Positions 37,903-47,256 of a stretch of DNA of 64,000 nt are shown piece after piece; within the stretch, counting starts at the first letter, position 1; every line of letters starts with the position of its first letter. The notes beneath the pieces were generated by a model, which was not told the origin of the DNA, made no database searches, and saw only the letters and a program-made list of their open reading frames with translations. This DNA comes from DATJPW01 sp963752855 (GTDB lineage: Bacteria > Desulfobacterota > Desulfomonilia > Desulfomonilales > Desulfomonilaceae), in contig CAVVZX010000038.1 of the NCBI GenBank assembly GCA_963752855.1, positions 124,001 to 188,000 on the forward strand. Reading direction: 5' to 3'. Position numbers and translations under genes: made by a program.

Positions 37903-38805
37903 GCCTGATTTTAAGAATCCATCCTGAAGCGGGACGCATCCTGAACTGCGAGCCAGGCGTCATCCCGAATTTCTTGCGCTCGGCTGTTCGAGCAGCATCG
38001 GCGACTTCTCTCGGTCGGGACTGAATCAGTGCTGAAGAACAGTCCCGAGAGCGCGGTGACTTTGGTGGACGTGCCCGGTTTCCCGCGAATCTGCGTGAAA
38101 GAGCTACGGTGGAGGGGCCGGCTTCATGCATTCAAAGGTCTTTTTCGGTCTACCCAAGGCGCCAGGAGCTTCAGGAATGGGTGGAAATTGCGTGAGGCCG
38201 GATTCGGAGTCGCTTCGCCCCTGGCGCTCATTACAGACCGACGATTGGGCTTGGTTCGCTCTGAATGGGTCATCATGGAAGTCATACCGGGAGCCGTAGA
38301 ACTGGACCGTTACATTGTTAAGAGAACGGCTGACATGTGGCTGCCTGAAGAAAGAATTGCCTTGGCCAGGCTGTTTGGCCGGTTTATCGGATCGATGCAT
38401 GGCGCAGGAATTTTCCATTCCGATCTCAAAACATGCAATGTGATGGTTTCGGAGGAACCCGCTCAGTCGAATGATCCACCGGACGAAGGCGCGCAAGCCT
38501 CGAATAAAGCGACTGCTCCTCGGAAGGCGCTCCGTTTTTCATTGCTTGATTATGACAACGTGCGTTTTTCTCGACAAGTCACTTGGAGGCAAAAAATAAA
38601 GAACCTGGTCCAGATATTCCTATCCACTCCTGTGGCCATTAATGCCACTCTGCGCATGCTCTTCCTCAATGAGTACGCCCTGCACGTCGGTCTGAATCCT
38701 AATGAGAAGCGAGTCGCAGCCCGAGCTGTTATTGAAGCGGCTCGCGGAAAAGAGATTTTGTACGTGGGCCTTGATGGTGATGTGAGAGAGAAATGGTGGA
38801 CATAG
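37899..38805 (+). CDS. LPS core kinase-like protein (Kdo/heptose kinase family; one frame break)
   Basis: TTG 37899 overlaps the previous stop (TTGA). After a break near 38017 the protein reads ESVLKNSPESAVTLVDV, CVKELRWRGRLHAFKGLFR (ATP-binding Lys), NGWKLREAGFGVASPLALI and MHGAGIFHSDLKTCNVMVS, where HSDLKTCN is the catalytic HxD...N loop, and LLDYDNVRFS in place of the DFG-like Asp. About 300 residues, a member of the WaaP/KdkA/lipopolysaccharide kinase group. It would phosphorylate inner core sugars. Two pieces of this gene, joined, recur at 43063. Confidence 0.8.
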
Positions 38806-39134
38806 CTACCAATGCCCCGCTCCACATTTGCGACATCATCGGATCGTGTTCGCTGCGGAAGCGTCACAAATCTTGAACGTGGAAAACTCAAGATTTCGGT
38901 GTCCATAAGCCAGGGGGCAAGCTGGAGTCTCTTCTCAATCGCTACGATCAGATCGAGGGAAGAGCCTGTCCATAGACTCCGTGAATGGACGCGCTTTGCT
39001 GCGGCTGAAGTCCGATTTCCCCAAGGATACGCAACCCACGCCATCGACCTGAAGCGCAATCGGAGGTCGGTCTTTCCGGACCTACTCGGGTTCCTTCAAC
39101 GCAACCTTCGGGTCCTTCTTGAAGACAACTTTAT
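38806..39134. other. Stretch without a supported gene
   Basis: An open frame of 108 codons (38812-39138) begins 6 nt after the kinase stop but has no ribosome site and no recognisable motif. Its TAG and the cyclase stop on the other strand share CTAG. I do not call it. Confidence 0.4.
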
Positions 39135-40856
39135 CTAGGAAACAGCGTACAAGGTAATCGGCTTGGAGTATCCTTTGACAAACTGGTCTGGATGTTTTTG
39201 CAAGCGAAAAGAATTTTTCAGTTTCTTCTCGGTGTCCTCACTGATCAAGAGGTCACACCCGAACTCTTTTGTCAGTCCCTGAATTCTTGAGGTGAGATTG
39301 ACGGTGGCGCCAATGAGAGAATAGGACAGCCTGTCGTCACTGCCAATGTTACCTGCCAGGACTTCACCGGTGTGAATGCCAATGCCGTGCCTAAATGACC
39401 GGCTTTCCTTCTCTCAGCCTGAGTTCATTGAGTTCTTCAAGACGAGTTCTCATCTCCAGTGCTGCGAGCACCGCCTTATCAGGGTGATCCAGGTACGGTA
39501 AAGGAACCCCGAACACAGCCTCTATCTCGTCACCCACATACTGTAGCACGAGGCCACCATACTCGCCAATGGCCTTTTGCATTGCGGTAAAGTAAGCCCG
39601 CATGCTCATGATGACCTCTTCTGCGTCTGTCTTTTCCACAAAAGGCGTAAAGTCGCGAAGATCGCAGAAGAGTATTGTCGCTTCCGTTCTTTTCCCGTTC
39701 AACGGTATTCGTCCGGCTAGTATTTCATCCCGTATCTCAGGGGTAACATACTTACCAAACGTGTCCCTTATCATTTCCCTTTCATCAAGCCCATGAATCA
39801 TTTCGTTGCCGGCGTCAGCCAGAATTCCGACCTCGTCATTGGAAACCACTAGAATCTGTTTGGAGAAGTTCCCGTGCCTGACATCAGCCATCACCCCCAG
39901 CATTTGTTGAATGGGGTCCACTATCGATTTCTCCACCTGGGAATTGAGTCTCAGCGCTACCACAATAAAAATTCCGTACAGCAACCCCGTAAAGACAAGG
40001 ACTTCTCGACCGAATTCCATAGGGGAAACATCAGTGTCAGCCAAGCTTCCAGCGGTGAGTAATAGGGTGCTCAACAAGATGATCATGGGGATTATCGTAC
40101 CACCGACGTACCAATGCTCGAATCCGGAGGCGGATAGACATTCGTATGGTTCCGGGCACTGTTGAGAGTTTCCCTTCGGGGAAGAACCGTGCAATTATAT
40201 TTTTTCTTGAAAACTCCTCCACCAAGAAGAAGGAAAGAGTCGAGGAGACCATGGCCACTATCATGACTCGCGAGAATATAAACACGGCCGGCCTGAAAGG
40301 TAACTCCATGAAGTAATAGAAGTAGCTCAATGTGAAAGCAGGCAAGAAAGGCACCGTCACCAGATTGAGTAACGCCAGGATAAATGGCAAATTCAAGAGC
40401 CTGCGCTGAGCTGTATCCCTGATGCCTTGCTCTGTCGCATTCCTAGCGCAGAGATCCTTGATCGCTTCAGCAAGAGGGCGTTGAACGAGATACTGTAAGA
40501 AGCCACCGGTTGCAAGTATGAAGGAAAAAACCAGCGCTAGCAGCCTTCCAAGCGCCTCGCGCAACCAGAATCGTCTTCACCTCGTCAAAGAAACCTAACG
40601 GCGTAAATAAATTGAGCGCAAGAACCATGAGGAAAGCCAACGGGGTTGAAATCAGGTTGCGCCAGTACAGGCCCAGGAGAGACGTGCTGACCGGACAAGG
40701 CCCCGTGTAAGTGTCCCTTGTTTGTCTTGGCTGCAAAATCACCTCCACCGAAAAGTCAGCCCATGAGGGCGCCGAAGCCACAACATCGGCATTCCTCAAG
40801 CCGTATGGGCCCAATCCCATGAGATAGATACTAACGTGAGCAGCGTGGTCTGCCAC
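39135..40856 (-). CDS. Membrane-bound class III adenylate/guanylate cyclase (three frame breaks)
   Basis: About 510-570 residues. Six membrane helices (from LYWRNLISTPLAFLMVLALN, about 40670, to EVLVFTGLLYGIFIVVALRL), a HAMP-like linker (VEKSIVDPIQQMLGVMADVR), then the catalytic domain: TEATILFCDLRDFTPFVEKT (metal Asp), LVLQYVGDEIEAVFGVPLPY (second metal Asp) and, after a break near 39395, GIHTGEVLAGNIGSDDRL and SLIGATVNLTSRIQ, ending PITLYAVS at 39135. Further breaks near 40160 and 40560. The start is unresolved: residues upstream of 40690 look non-coding or off-frame. Makes cAMP or cGMP at the inner membrane; effector unknown. Confidence 0.8.
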
Positions 40857-40891
40857 GAAAAATTTTCGGATATTGCAGTCGGGTGTTCCCT

Positions 40892-40923
40892 CCAGGATGA
40901 GCCACAGATAAGGCTCATCCTGG
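40892..40923 (-). terminator. Terminator-like hairpin of the rhodanese gene
   Basis: CCAGGATGAGCC / GGCTCATCCTGG, perfect 12-bp stem with 8-nt loop, 10 nt past the rhodanese stop. No T-run on the minus strand. Confidence 0.6.
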
Positions 40924-40932
40924 ATTATTCCG

Positions 40933-42314
40933 TTACTCGGTGATCTTGAATTGACCCTTCTTCATGTTCGTCGAATTCCGTGGTAGCTCTCAGGTATTGC
41001 GTTTTCAACCCGGCCTTCTTCAAAAGGTTGTAGGCCATTTCGGCGCGGCAGCCCGTTTTGCCGTGGACAACCAGCGTCTTGTCTTTGGGAAGTTCCGAAA
41101 GACGGGTCTGGAGAGTCTCCAAAGAGATGTTGACTGCTCCGGGCAGAGCGCCTTCCCGTTCAATCTCTCCTTCCCCTCGCACGTCCAGCACCATCTTGTC
41201 GACACTCGGCTTTTCCAGCAGCGCTTTAAATTCGGCCACTTCTATTTCGCCGCTGAACAGATTTCGTGAGTACTTGATTTGTGATGCAGCGAGTCCCTTG
41301 GCGATCTCCTTGCCTGCTCTTTCCCAGGCTTCGAAGCCGCCCTCAAGGACGCTGGCCTGACTGTAACCCCACTGAGTCACAGTCTTGAAGGGTTCCGTGG
41401 CCGCGTCGAGATTACCGTCCTGATTGTAAAGAATGATCGTGGCGCCCTTGTATGACGGGAGCTGAGTCCTCAAGTGATCAATCTTGCCGTCCGCTGCTGC
41501 GACAGCGCGGGGAATGTGGCCACGCGCCATCTGAGCTTCGGACCTAAGGTCCAGCAGTATGTAGGCAGCCCCGAGCCTGTTGAGGCTCTCGATGTTTGTG
41601 ATGTCGGACACCGCCAGGTGACCGGCCCTTTTCCATGCGGGCCAGCCGGCCTCAAAAACCTTGACGTTCCTGTAACCAAGCTTTTCCGCCCTCCTGGCAG
41701 ACAAGAGAGCATTCACTCAACCGAAGCCGGAGCAGTAGTAGATCTGCAGGATGTCTTTGTCCTTGGGCAACAGCTTATCTTTTAGCTCGTCAAAGACCCA
41801 GATAGGCATTGCTTGGGCAGTGGGAATATGTCCGGCGTTGTACCAGTTCACCGGCCGCCCATCCAGCAGCACGTAATTGCCTTGATCAGGACCAAAGGAG
41901 ATCAGCTTCGCGACCTCGTCCACCGAGGCAAGGCGCCCGGGTGGAACCTTAACGCCCTTCTTGACCTCGACTTCTTTGGCGAAAAATTTTCCGCCCTTTT
42001 TGAGGTACAGAATCTTTACCCACTCGCCTATGGGAATCTCTTGCATGGCGCCGACATTTTTCAATGCCGTCGAGTCGTCAAAATGAAGGACTTCTGTATC
42101 CTCGCCAATCTGAATTTGGATAGTCTTTAGGTCCTGCGAGAAATCGACGAGCTTGCCATGAAAGAGTCCTGCCTCTTCTTCTGCATCGCGGCATTCCGCG
42201 CAGTGTTCACCCGACTCGGTCGGCAAGGCCGTGGCCACGACCGCTGCCCCTGGAAGCAACCAGGCTAACGCATGCGGCTGTCACTGCGATCATTTCTACC
42301 CACCTTCGTTCCAT
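40933..42314 (-). CDS. Periplasmic multi-rhodanese protein with in-frame UGA (candidate selenoprotein)
   Basis: About 460 residues from ATG 42314 (AGGAGG 5 nt ahead). A signal peptide (MIAVTAACVSLV, with a break near 42255) implies export. A ~100-residue beta-rich part is followed by three rhodanese domains: first ISFGPDQGNYVLLDGRPVNW ... GHIPTAQAMP ... IYYCSGFG-UGA-VNALLSARRAEKLGYR; second YILLDLRSEAQMARGHIPRA; third KMVLDVRGEGEIEREGALPG ... VVHGKTGCRAEMAYNL. TGA at 41717-41719 is in an otherwise unbroken frame and falls exactly where YCxGxxC rhodaneses have the second Cys, so selenocysteine is likely. Near 40960 one G too many hides the true end EEGQFKITE. Controlled probably by the MarR gene upstream. 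Confidence 0.72.
41688..41710 (-). promoter_or_regulatory. SECIS-like hairpin after the rhodanese UGA
   Basis: Nine paired bases (GCTCTCTTG with CAGGAGGGC, two G-U) and loop TCTGC, beginning 6 nt after the UGA, which puts the loop 16-20 nt downstream, in the bacterial SECIS range. If the top G-C pair opens, the loop begins GU. It lies in coding sequence, as bacterial SECIS elements do. Confidence 0.55.
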
Positions 42315-42499
42315 GGAATCCTCCTTTATCCGTGTGCTCCGTGACGGAACACAGTTGACCGCAAGGTTGCTCCGAGACCGCATGGCGCATCGCAGGCTCA
42401 TGCACAGTTGCTCATCCTCGATACTCCCATGATTGGCCCGTGGATAAGTTGGCCACGGAGTTAACCGGGCCGATCTATCTTACCTGCGGTAGTTTAGGT

Positions 42500-42519
42500 A
42501 GCATACTAACTAATAGCGC
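42500..42519. promoter_or_regulatory. MarR-type operator upstream of the rhodanese gene
   Basis: AGCATACTAACTAATAG: the left half and spacer match the perfect palindrome at 42979-43001, with the right half degenerate. It lies between marR and the rhodanese gene, about 185 nt before the rhodanese start. Confidence 0.5.
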
Positions 42520-42527
42520 AAAAAAAA

Positions 42528-42959
42528 TTATGCGCCCAGATTACGCCTCACACGCTCCAGAATAAGCTTCACGGCCTCTATCTCTTCCGGCTGAATTCCC
42601 CGATAGGCCTGCTCTAGAGTAGCTCGGCCGCTTTGTGAAACCTCTTCCCAGATCTCGGCCGCTTTGTCAGTGGCCATCACGCGTTTCACCCGCCTGTCGT
42701 TTGTATCCAACTGCCGTGTGACCCATCCGTCACGCTCCATCCGATCCACCAACCTGACGGCAGTGGCAGGGGCTATCGAAAGAAGGCTGCTAAGCTCTCG
42801 TTGGGACAGTGGACCTAAAGCGGTCAGATGCGCCAGGGCCAGAAATTGCGCGCGGCTCACCTGCGTGCCTTTAAGCTTGTGTTCCAGGACAGACACAAAC
42901 GCCTTGAACGTCAAGTTGCAGAGAAAACCAAGGCTCTCGTATGGATCTAGTCGGGGCAT
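42528..42959 (-). CDS. MarR-family transcriptional regulator
   Basis: About 143 residues from ATG 42959 (AGAGG 5 nt ahead); the longer frame from 42992 would start inside the operator. Winged helix: ALGPLSQRELSSLLSIAPA, then TAVRLVDRMERDGWVTRQ and the wing DTNDRRVKRVMATDKA. Dimerisation helices at both ends (ESLGFLCNLTFKAF; PEEIEAVKLILERVRRN). Palindromic sites upstream of itself and before the rhodanese gene suggest autoregulation and control of that gene. Ligand unknown; a sulfur, selenium or redox signal would fit the target. Confidence 0.88.
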   Translation of the reverse strand: MPRLDPYESLGFLCNLTFKAFVSVLEHKLKGTQVSRAQFLALAHLTALGPLSQRELSSLLSIAPATAVRLVDRMERDGWVTRQLDTNDRRVKRVMATDKAAEIWEEVSQSGRATLEQAYRGIQPEEIEAVKLILERVRRNLGA

Positions 42960-42978
42960 AGCGCCTCTGCTGATGATA

Positions 42979-43001
42979 AGCATACTAACCAATAGTATGC
43001 T
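42979..43001. promoter_or_regulatory. MarR operator (perfect palindrome)
   Basis: AGCATACTA / TAGTATGCT, 9-bp arms with spacer ACCAA, 20 nt upstream of the marR start. Confidence 0.7.
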
Positions 43002-43062
43002 AACTCACCGGCCTCGTGTTGTCAACCAAGAAATCTGCAAAACAAGATATTCCTGCAATGGC

Positions 43063-43136
43063 GCTGACATGTGGCTGCCTGAAGAGATTTTGTACGTGGG
43101 CCTTGATGGTGATGTGAGAGAGAAATGGTGGACATA
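43063..43136 (+). repeat. Joined fragments of the LPS kinase gene
   Basis: Identical to kinase positions 38329-38351 (GCTGACATGTGGCTGCCTGA...) joined directly to 38751-38804 (AGATTTTGTACGTGGGCCTT...), with the ~400 nt between them missing. The join sits on a 4-base AAGA shared by both. It reads ADMWLPEEILYVGLDGDV in one frame but has no start or ribosome site. Confidence 0.85.
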
Positions 43137-43295
43137 AACAATCAATGGCCCACTATCTCTCGACTTAGGTTGCAAGAAAGAGCCCCCGTAACGCCTCGGG
43201 AACAAAAGAAATAATCCGAAAAATTTCAATGCCTTTAACAACTTGCTTATGGTTGGCTCCTCCAATATAATATAGAGTGTAGGAGGTGATTAGCC

Positions 43296-43703
43296 GTGAG
43301 TAGAGAATATGACGAGCAGGCGCCTCAAGGGTCGCCGCCAAAGCAGAGAACCATTAAGGCCAAGGAGTTCGTCGCCGCATTCAGGGAACACCCGGATGAT
43401 TTCCACTTAATGGTGATGTTTTCGCTCACTAAGCAGCAGCTTAAGACAATCTACTCTGCCTTATTGGCAAAGGGGCTACTCTCGGAATACGAGTACAACT
43501 GCCGCGAGAGGAAATTGCTGGAATCCGATGAGGAAGAGTGGAGGTCTCCGTCGGCGTCCGAAGTGGCAAATCTGATTGAGCATCCCTCGGAGGTCGTCGC
43601 CGAACTTTTGTATTCGGGCCATGAGAAGGATTCTAGTGTTACTAAAGCCCTGGAGGAATTGCAGCTCAAGAAAGAATTTGAGAAAAAACGTTTTCGAGCT
43701 TAA
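43296..43703 (+). CDS. Stand-alone protein with the 'IKAKE...LM' N-terminal module (135 aa)
   Basis: AGGAGG-like site (GTAGGAGGTG) ahead of the GTG start at 43296. Residues ~18-65 (IKAKEFVAAFREHPDDFHLM, then LTKQQLKTIYSALLAKGLL) align with the N-terminal module of the GGDEF and PilZ proteins at 53478, 54960 and 55847. A helical C-terminus follows (SASEVANLIEHPSEVVAELL). No known domain recognised. The module looks like a small helical, perhaps DNA- or protein-binding unit. It stands alone in the genome here, with no operon partners. Confidence 0.7.
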   Translation: MSREYDEQAPQGSPPKQRTIKAKEFVAAFREHPDDFHLMVMFSLTKQQLKTIYSALLAKGLLSEYEYNCRERKLLESDEEEWRSPSASEVANLIEHPSEVVAELLYSGHEKDSSVTKALEELQLKKEFEKKRFRA

Positions 43704-43856
43704 GCGCCGACTGCGGAACTCTGCCGAAATGTCACGATCCTAAGGACTTCTTCTTCGCAGAATTCATGTCCCCATTGCGATATCGTTGTCGAATACTCCC
43801 TGATATCATCATAATAACGATTGCTAGAATGTGACTAACTCCAACAAGTGAGTATT

Positions 43857-45048
43857 TCATGGCGTGACGGAATGAACCACATACCTGGTCACCATGCCGG
43901 TTTGCTCCATGCAGACGCTCACCAGCATAATGAGTCGCTCAAAAAGCTCGGGTCTCTCCCTTAGAGCCTCGGCTATCTTCTCTTCTATCGGATAGTCTTC
44001 TTCCAGCACCGAGTATCCGGGATCATCGATGCGGGAATCGTCAAGCGCACGTTCGAATGTTCGATTCAGGTCCAGCGCAAGACCGGCCGCTACCTTCGAA
44101 GAACCTCTTATAACTTGATCCAGCTCGCAGCCCGCGTAGTCGCCTCCCGTCTCCAGAGCGGACACGCAAGCGTAGGATGATCGATTCTTGACCGTTTCGT
44201 TGATCATGTAGTTCGCTAAGGCTTCGAATATATGATGCCGATTTACCAAGAAATTTTTGCTAGGGGGCGCTGAGCGCCACGAAACCAGACGTCGAACAAC
44301 TCCCCACAAAATCCGCGTGAGCGAAAATGGAAGCGCCCTGGCATGATACGGTTGGGTCAAATCCTGCAGATAATGCGCAGTCCAAGCCGCAAACCGCCAC
44401 CCCCAGTAAGGCGCGCCTGTTTTCATAGCGAACCGGGCCAGTTCCAAGAAGAGCCGCGCCCTTTGTCCTGAGAAGCTGATCCGGAGATCGGGGATGATCC
44501 GGGTCAACATAGGGTTCTCGTGAAGAAAAGCCATGTGGAACGCAGCCTGGGAACTCAGACCGGTCTCAATCCCAAACGGGGCGTGGCCATAGGGGTAGCC
44601 TTCGACTGCGAATAGCTCCTGATCCATTCCCCAGTCCGGCTCGTCAGAAAAAGTGGCAAAAACCTCGCTGATTTTCATCTGCTCGTGTTCAGCCGTTTGC
44701 TTGTATGAAGGCGCGGGAGGCCCGGATCGAGACATGTCATGCCCGCTGGGACCGGACAACTCTTCCGGCTCAATGGCTCGCACGTATGGAATAGTGGTCT
44801 CCGGATTGAGCTTCAGAGCGATCAGCAGGTCGCGGGGAGTCGCTATTGTGACTCCTATTTCCGCGGCGGTGTTGCTCCCCGGGCAAACGTAAATTGGCGG
44901 CTATAACATCCTGTAGGTTTTCTCCTGCCAGGGCAATGAACTCTTCAAGGCTCGTAACTTTTGTTAAGCCGGTTAATCCCGCGCAAGGGCGCACAGCAAT
45001 ACGGGTCAGCAGATAATGTGTGTTCCATGACAGCTTGTTGTGATTCAT
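43857..45048 (-). CDS. Zinc-dependent phospholipase C-like protein (one frame break)
   Basis: About 397 residues joined across a break near 44885 (GGGG run). It begins MNHNKLSWNTHYLLTRIAV, continues LEEFIALAGENLQDVIAANL and TPRDLLIALKLNPETTIPYV. Zinc-ligand-like residues: the N-terminal His, GYPYGHAPFG, and WGWRFAAWTAHYLQDLTQPY with the HYLQD...PYH signature of the PLC/P1 nuclease fold, plus NRHHIFEALANYMI. No signal peptide is evident. Starts 3 nt after the SPL-like gene, same transcript. Substrate not determined. Confidence 0.65.
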
Positions 45049-45051
45049 AGG

Positions 45052-46162
45052 TTAACCTACGGTGCGAATTCTCTTTGCCGCATTATCCAGGTAAGCAGTC
45101 AGATCACTATCTGACTTCATTCTAATATCGAGGGCTTTTTCCCAGACATATTCGGATTCCATGCAAAAGTATACGGCGGTTTCCGGAGCGTGAAGTCTGA
45201 TCCTGTCAATTATCCGCCGATAGATCTCGACACGGCGGTCCGCCTGTAATCGGCTCTTCCCATCCAGTCCAATGAGAAAACCGTCATGGAAATATTTGAT
45301 CGGGCCAAATCGATATCCCGCGATGCGTTTCAATTCAGGGGCAAACCTCAAAACGCCTAAGGATATCCAGACTACCGAGGATGGATCCACATGATCAAAG
45401 ATGGCGTCCACGGTCCGGCGATATTCTTTTTCCCAGCCAGGGATCGGGATGATCGGGTCGAAATGCAGTCCTATACCGTATCCCGATCTTTGCGCTCGGC
45501 CGGCGGCAGCCAGCCTTTTTTCGAGAGGCGCCGCCCTCTTCTCGTCTTGTCGGACCACATGCGAAGCATTGACGGAAAAGCTCAATATAACTCGCCCGCG
45601 GGGGGTCCAAGTCCAAGAGCGGATCTATAGAATCCGTTTTGGTTTTGATTTCGAGCGATGCGTTAGTCCAGTTGGAAAAGAAATCGACGAGTCGCGAAGA
45701 AAGCCCGGTCAGGGGATCCAGGGCCAGCGAATCAGTGAATTCCCCTGTGCATATCCTATGAAATCGTTGAGAATTACGTTCCAAGTGATCCTTTAGGGCC
45801 TTTATCATATCAGCGGTGTTTACAAAGACCTCGAGCACGGGCCTGTTGAAATAAACCTGAAGAGCGCAGTATCGACAGTCCATCGGGCAACCTTGGCCGA
45901 TGTGAAGAATCTCCAGCCCGCAGCAGATATAATTTGGGGTCCCGGGGCACGGCTTTAAGAATGCGCCCTTGTGCTTCATCAGCCGAAGTATTTTTTTGCC
46001 TTGAGACAGTGGATCAGGTCCTAGATTAAGTTCCCACAGCCTATCCGCGCAGTCATTGCCTTCAAAGATTTTCGCCGCCGGAAGCTTGCTCACAATTTGG
46101 GCTGTTAGCGGCTCATCACGGGCGTCTTCATCTATCCATATCTCTTCAATCGTAAATTTCAT
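45052..46162 (-). CDS. Spore-photoproduct-lyase-like radical SAM protein (one frame break)
   Basis: About 370 residues, start ATG 46162 (MKFTIEEIWIDEDARDEPLT). The motif GQGCPMDCRYCALQVYF carries CxxxCxxC for a 4Fe-4S cluster that cleaves S-adenosylmethionine; it is followed by RICTGEFTDSLALDPLTGLS and, after a break near 45600, RRVEIYRRIIDRIRLHAPET and CMESEYVWEKAL, where the Cys and Tyr resemble the hydrogen-relay end of SplB. No sporulation genes lie nearby, so it may repair UV photoproducts in a non-sporing host or act on another substrate. Confidence 0.78.
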
Positions 46163-46250
46163 GGAATTGCACCGGTCTCTTGCCGTCATCATTGCAGCGC
46201 ATGCTAGAATTCAGGATTATGCCCGCTTTCCCGTGAAGACCATAAGATAA

Positions 46251-46278
46251 TGACCGGCAAGATGCCGGTCCTACTGGT
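46251..46278. repeat. REP-like repeat, copy 1
   Basis: TGACCGGCAAGATGCCGGTC followed by CTACTGGT: a small hairpin (GACCGGCA/TGCCGGTC) plus tail. It differs by one base from the copy at 57330. Intergenic. Confidence 0.7.
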
Positions 46279-46318
46279 GTTTTCATTACTCGCTGTGCGG
46301 AGTGACGGGAGCATTTCG

Positions 46319-47256
46319 CTACAGCTCGTCCTTGATTTTATTCATCAATTTTTCAACATCGTTTCTTGAATCCGCGCGAATTTCAATATCGTACCGCTCG
46401 ATCTCGACTGAGCGCGACGGGCGCACGGATACGCGATCCGAGCGAGGGAGAGTTTCGCTCCACGCCCGGAATTCGGCCTCTTTCTTTGCCAGTTCAGGGA
46501 ATTTCCACGACCGCAGGAGATCTCGAAAACGATCAGCTCGTTCCGGCGCGGGAATATCCTGATCCGCCAGCGCTGCCTGCGCGTCCGCGGTTTGAATGAA
46601 TTCGAGAACCGGCCGTTATGAAAAATCGACAGATCGATAAGGCGCTCTATCACTTCCGCCTTTTTATTGGCATTCAGTCCGAGGTCCTCAGTGAATTCCA
46701 GCAGCCCTACTCTCTCGTGAGGCGGTAGCCGGGATAACAGGAAAGCTGTTTTTTCGTGAATCCGTCCCAAGGCCAGCGCTTTCAGGACCTGCTCTTCGAG
46801 GCTACCCAGCGCTCTAAGTTGCTCCAGTCGTGGTCCGAGTGGTCGGACGCCGAGTACAGGAAGGAATTGCTTTGCCACGACATCGCGAGGATACAGCTCC
46901 AGCAGCCTTTTTGCGATAACCGCCGTACACGCAGGGTCAAACCGCCTGTGAGACACATTGTCCCAGAACGCCATCAGAAATCCATCTTCTTCCGGCATGG
47001 AATCGGAAATTATCCGAACTTCAACTGAGGCCATGCCGAGTTGCGACGCAGCTTGAAGACGGCGTCTCCCGATAACCGGGATCAAGCGGCTGGACGGTCG
47101 TTCTTGTACGACCGGCTTATTGATTATTCCGACCTGCCCGATAGAATTCGCCAACGATTCCAGGCCGCGGAAACATGGGATGTAGTATGTCCTGTCAGTC
47201 AGGTCGATCTTGTCCGGATTCGTCGTATAAGGTCTGGTATGTTCGAGCCAATTCAA
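46319..47256 (-). CDS. ParB/sulfiredoxin-domain protein (one frame break)
   Basis: About 312 residues. Probably starts at TTG 47256 (GGAG 7 nt ahead), overlapping the end of the glycosyltransferase. The ParB N-terminal part is clear: LANSIGQVGIINKPVVQ and RLIPVIGRRRLQAASQLGMA, equal to the 'GxRRxxAxxxxG' box, followed by a helical middle (LALGRIHEKTAFLLSRLPPH). A break near 46600 leads to RADRFRDLLRSWKFPELAKK and an end rich in Glu/Arg (VEKLMNKIKDEL). No ParA nearby and no parS seen, so a chromosome role is not implied. It may regulate its neighbours. Confidence 0.7.

Noticed and set aside
38812..39138. 108-codon frame after the LPS kinase
   Set aside because: No ribosome site, no motif, and its end overlaps the cyclase stop.
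42664..43137. 157-codon plus-strand frame across marR
   Set aside because: Antisense to a clear MarR protein; its end is only the duplicated LPS kinase fragment.
46319..47256. Chromosome or plasmid partition locus
   Set aside because: A ParB-like domain alone, with no ParA and no parS-like palindrome.
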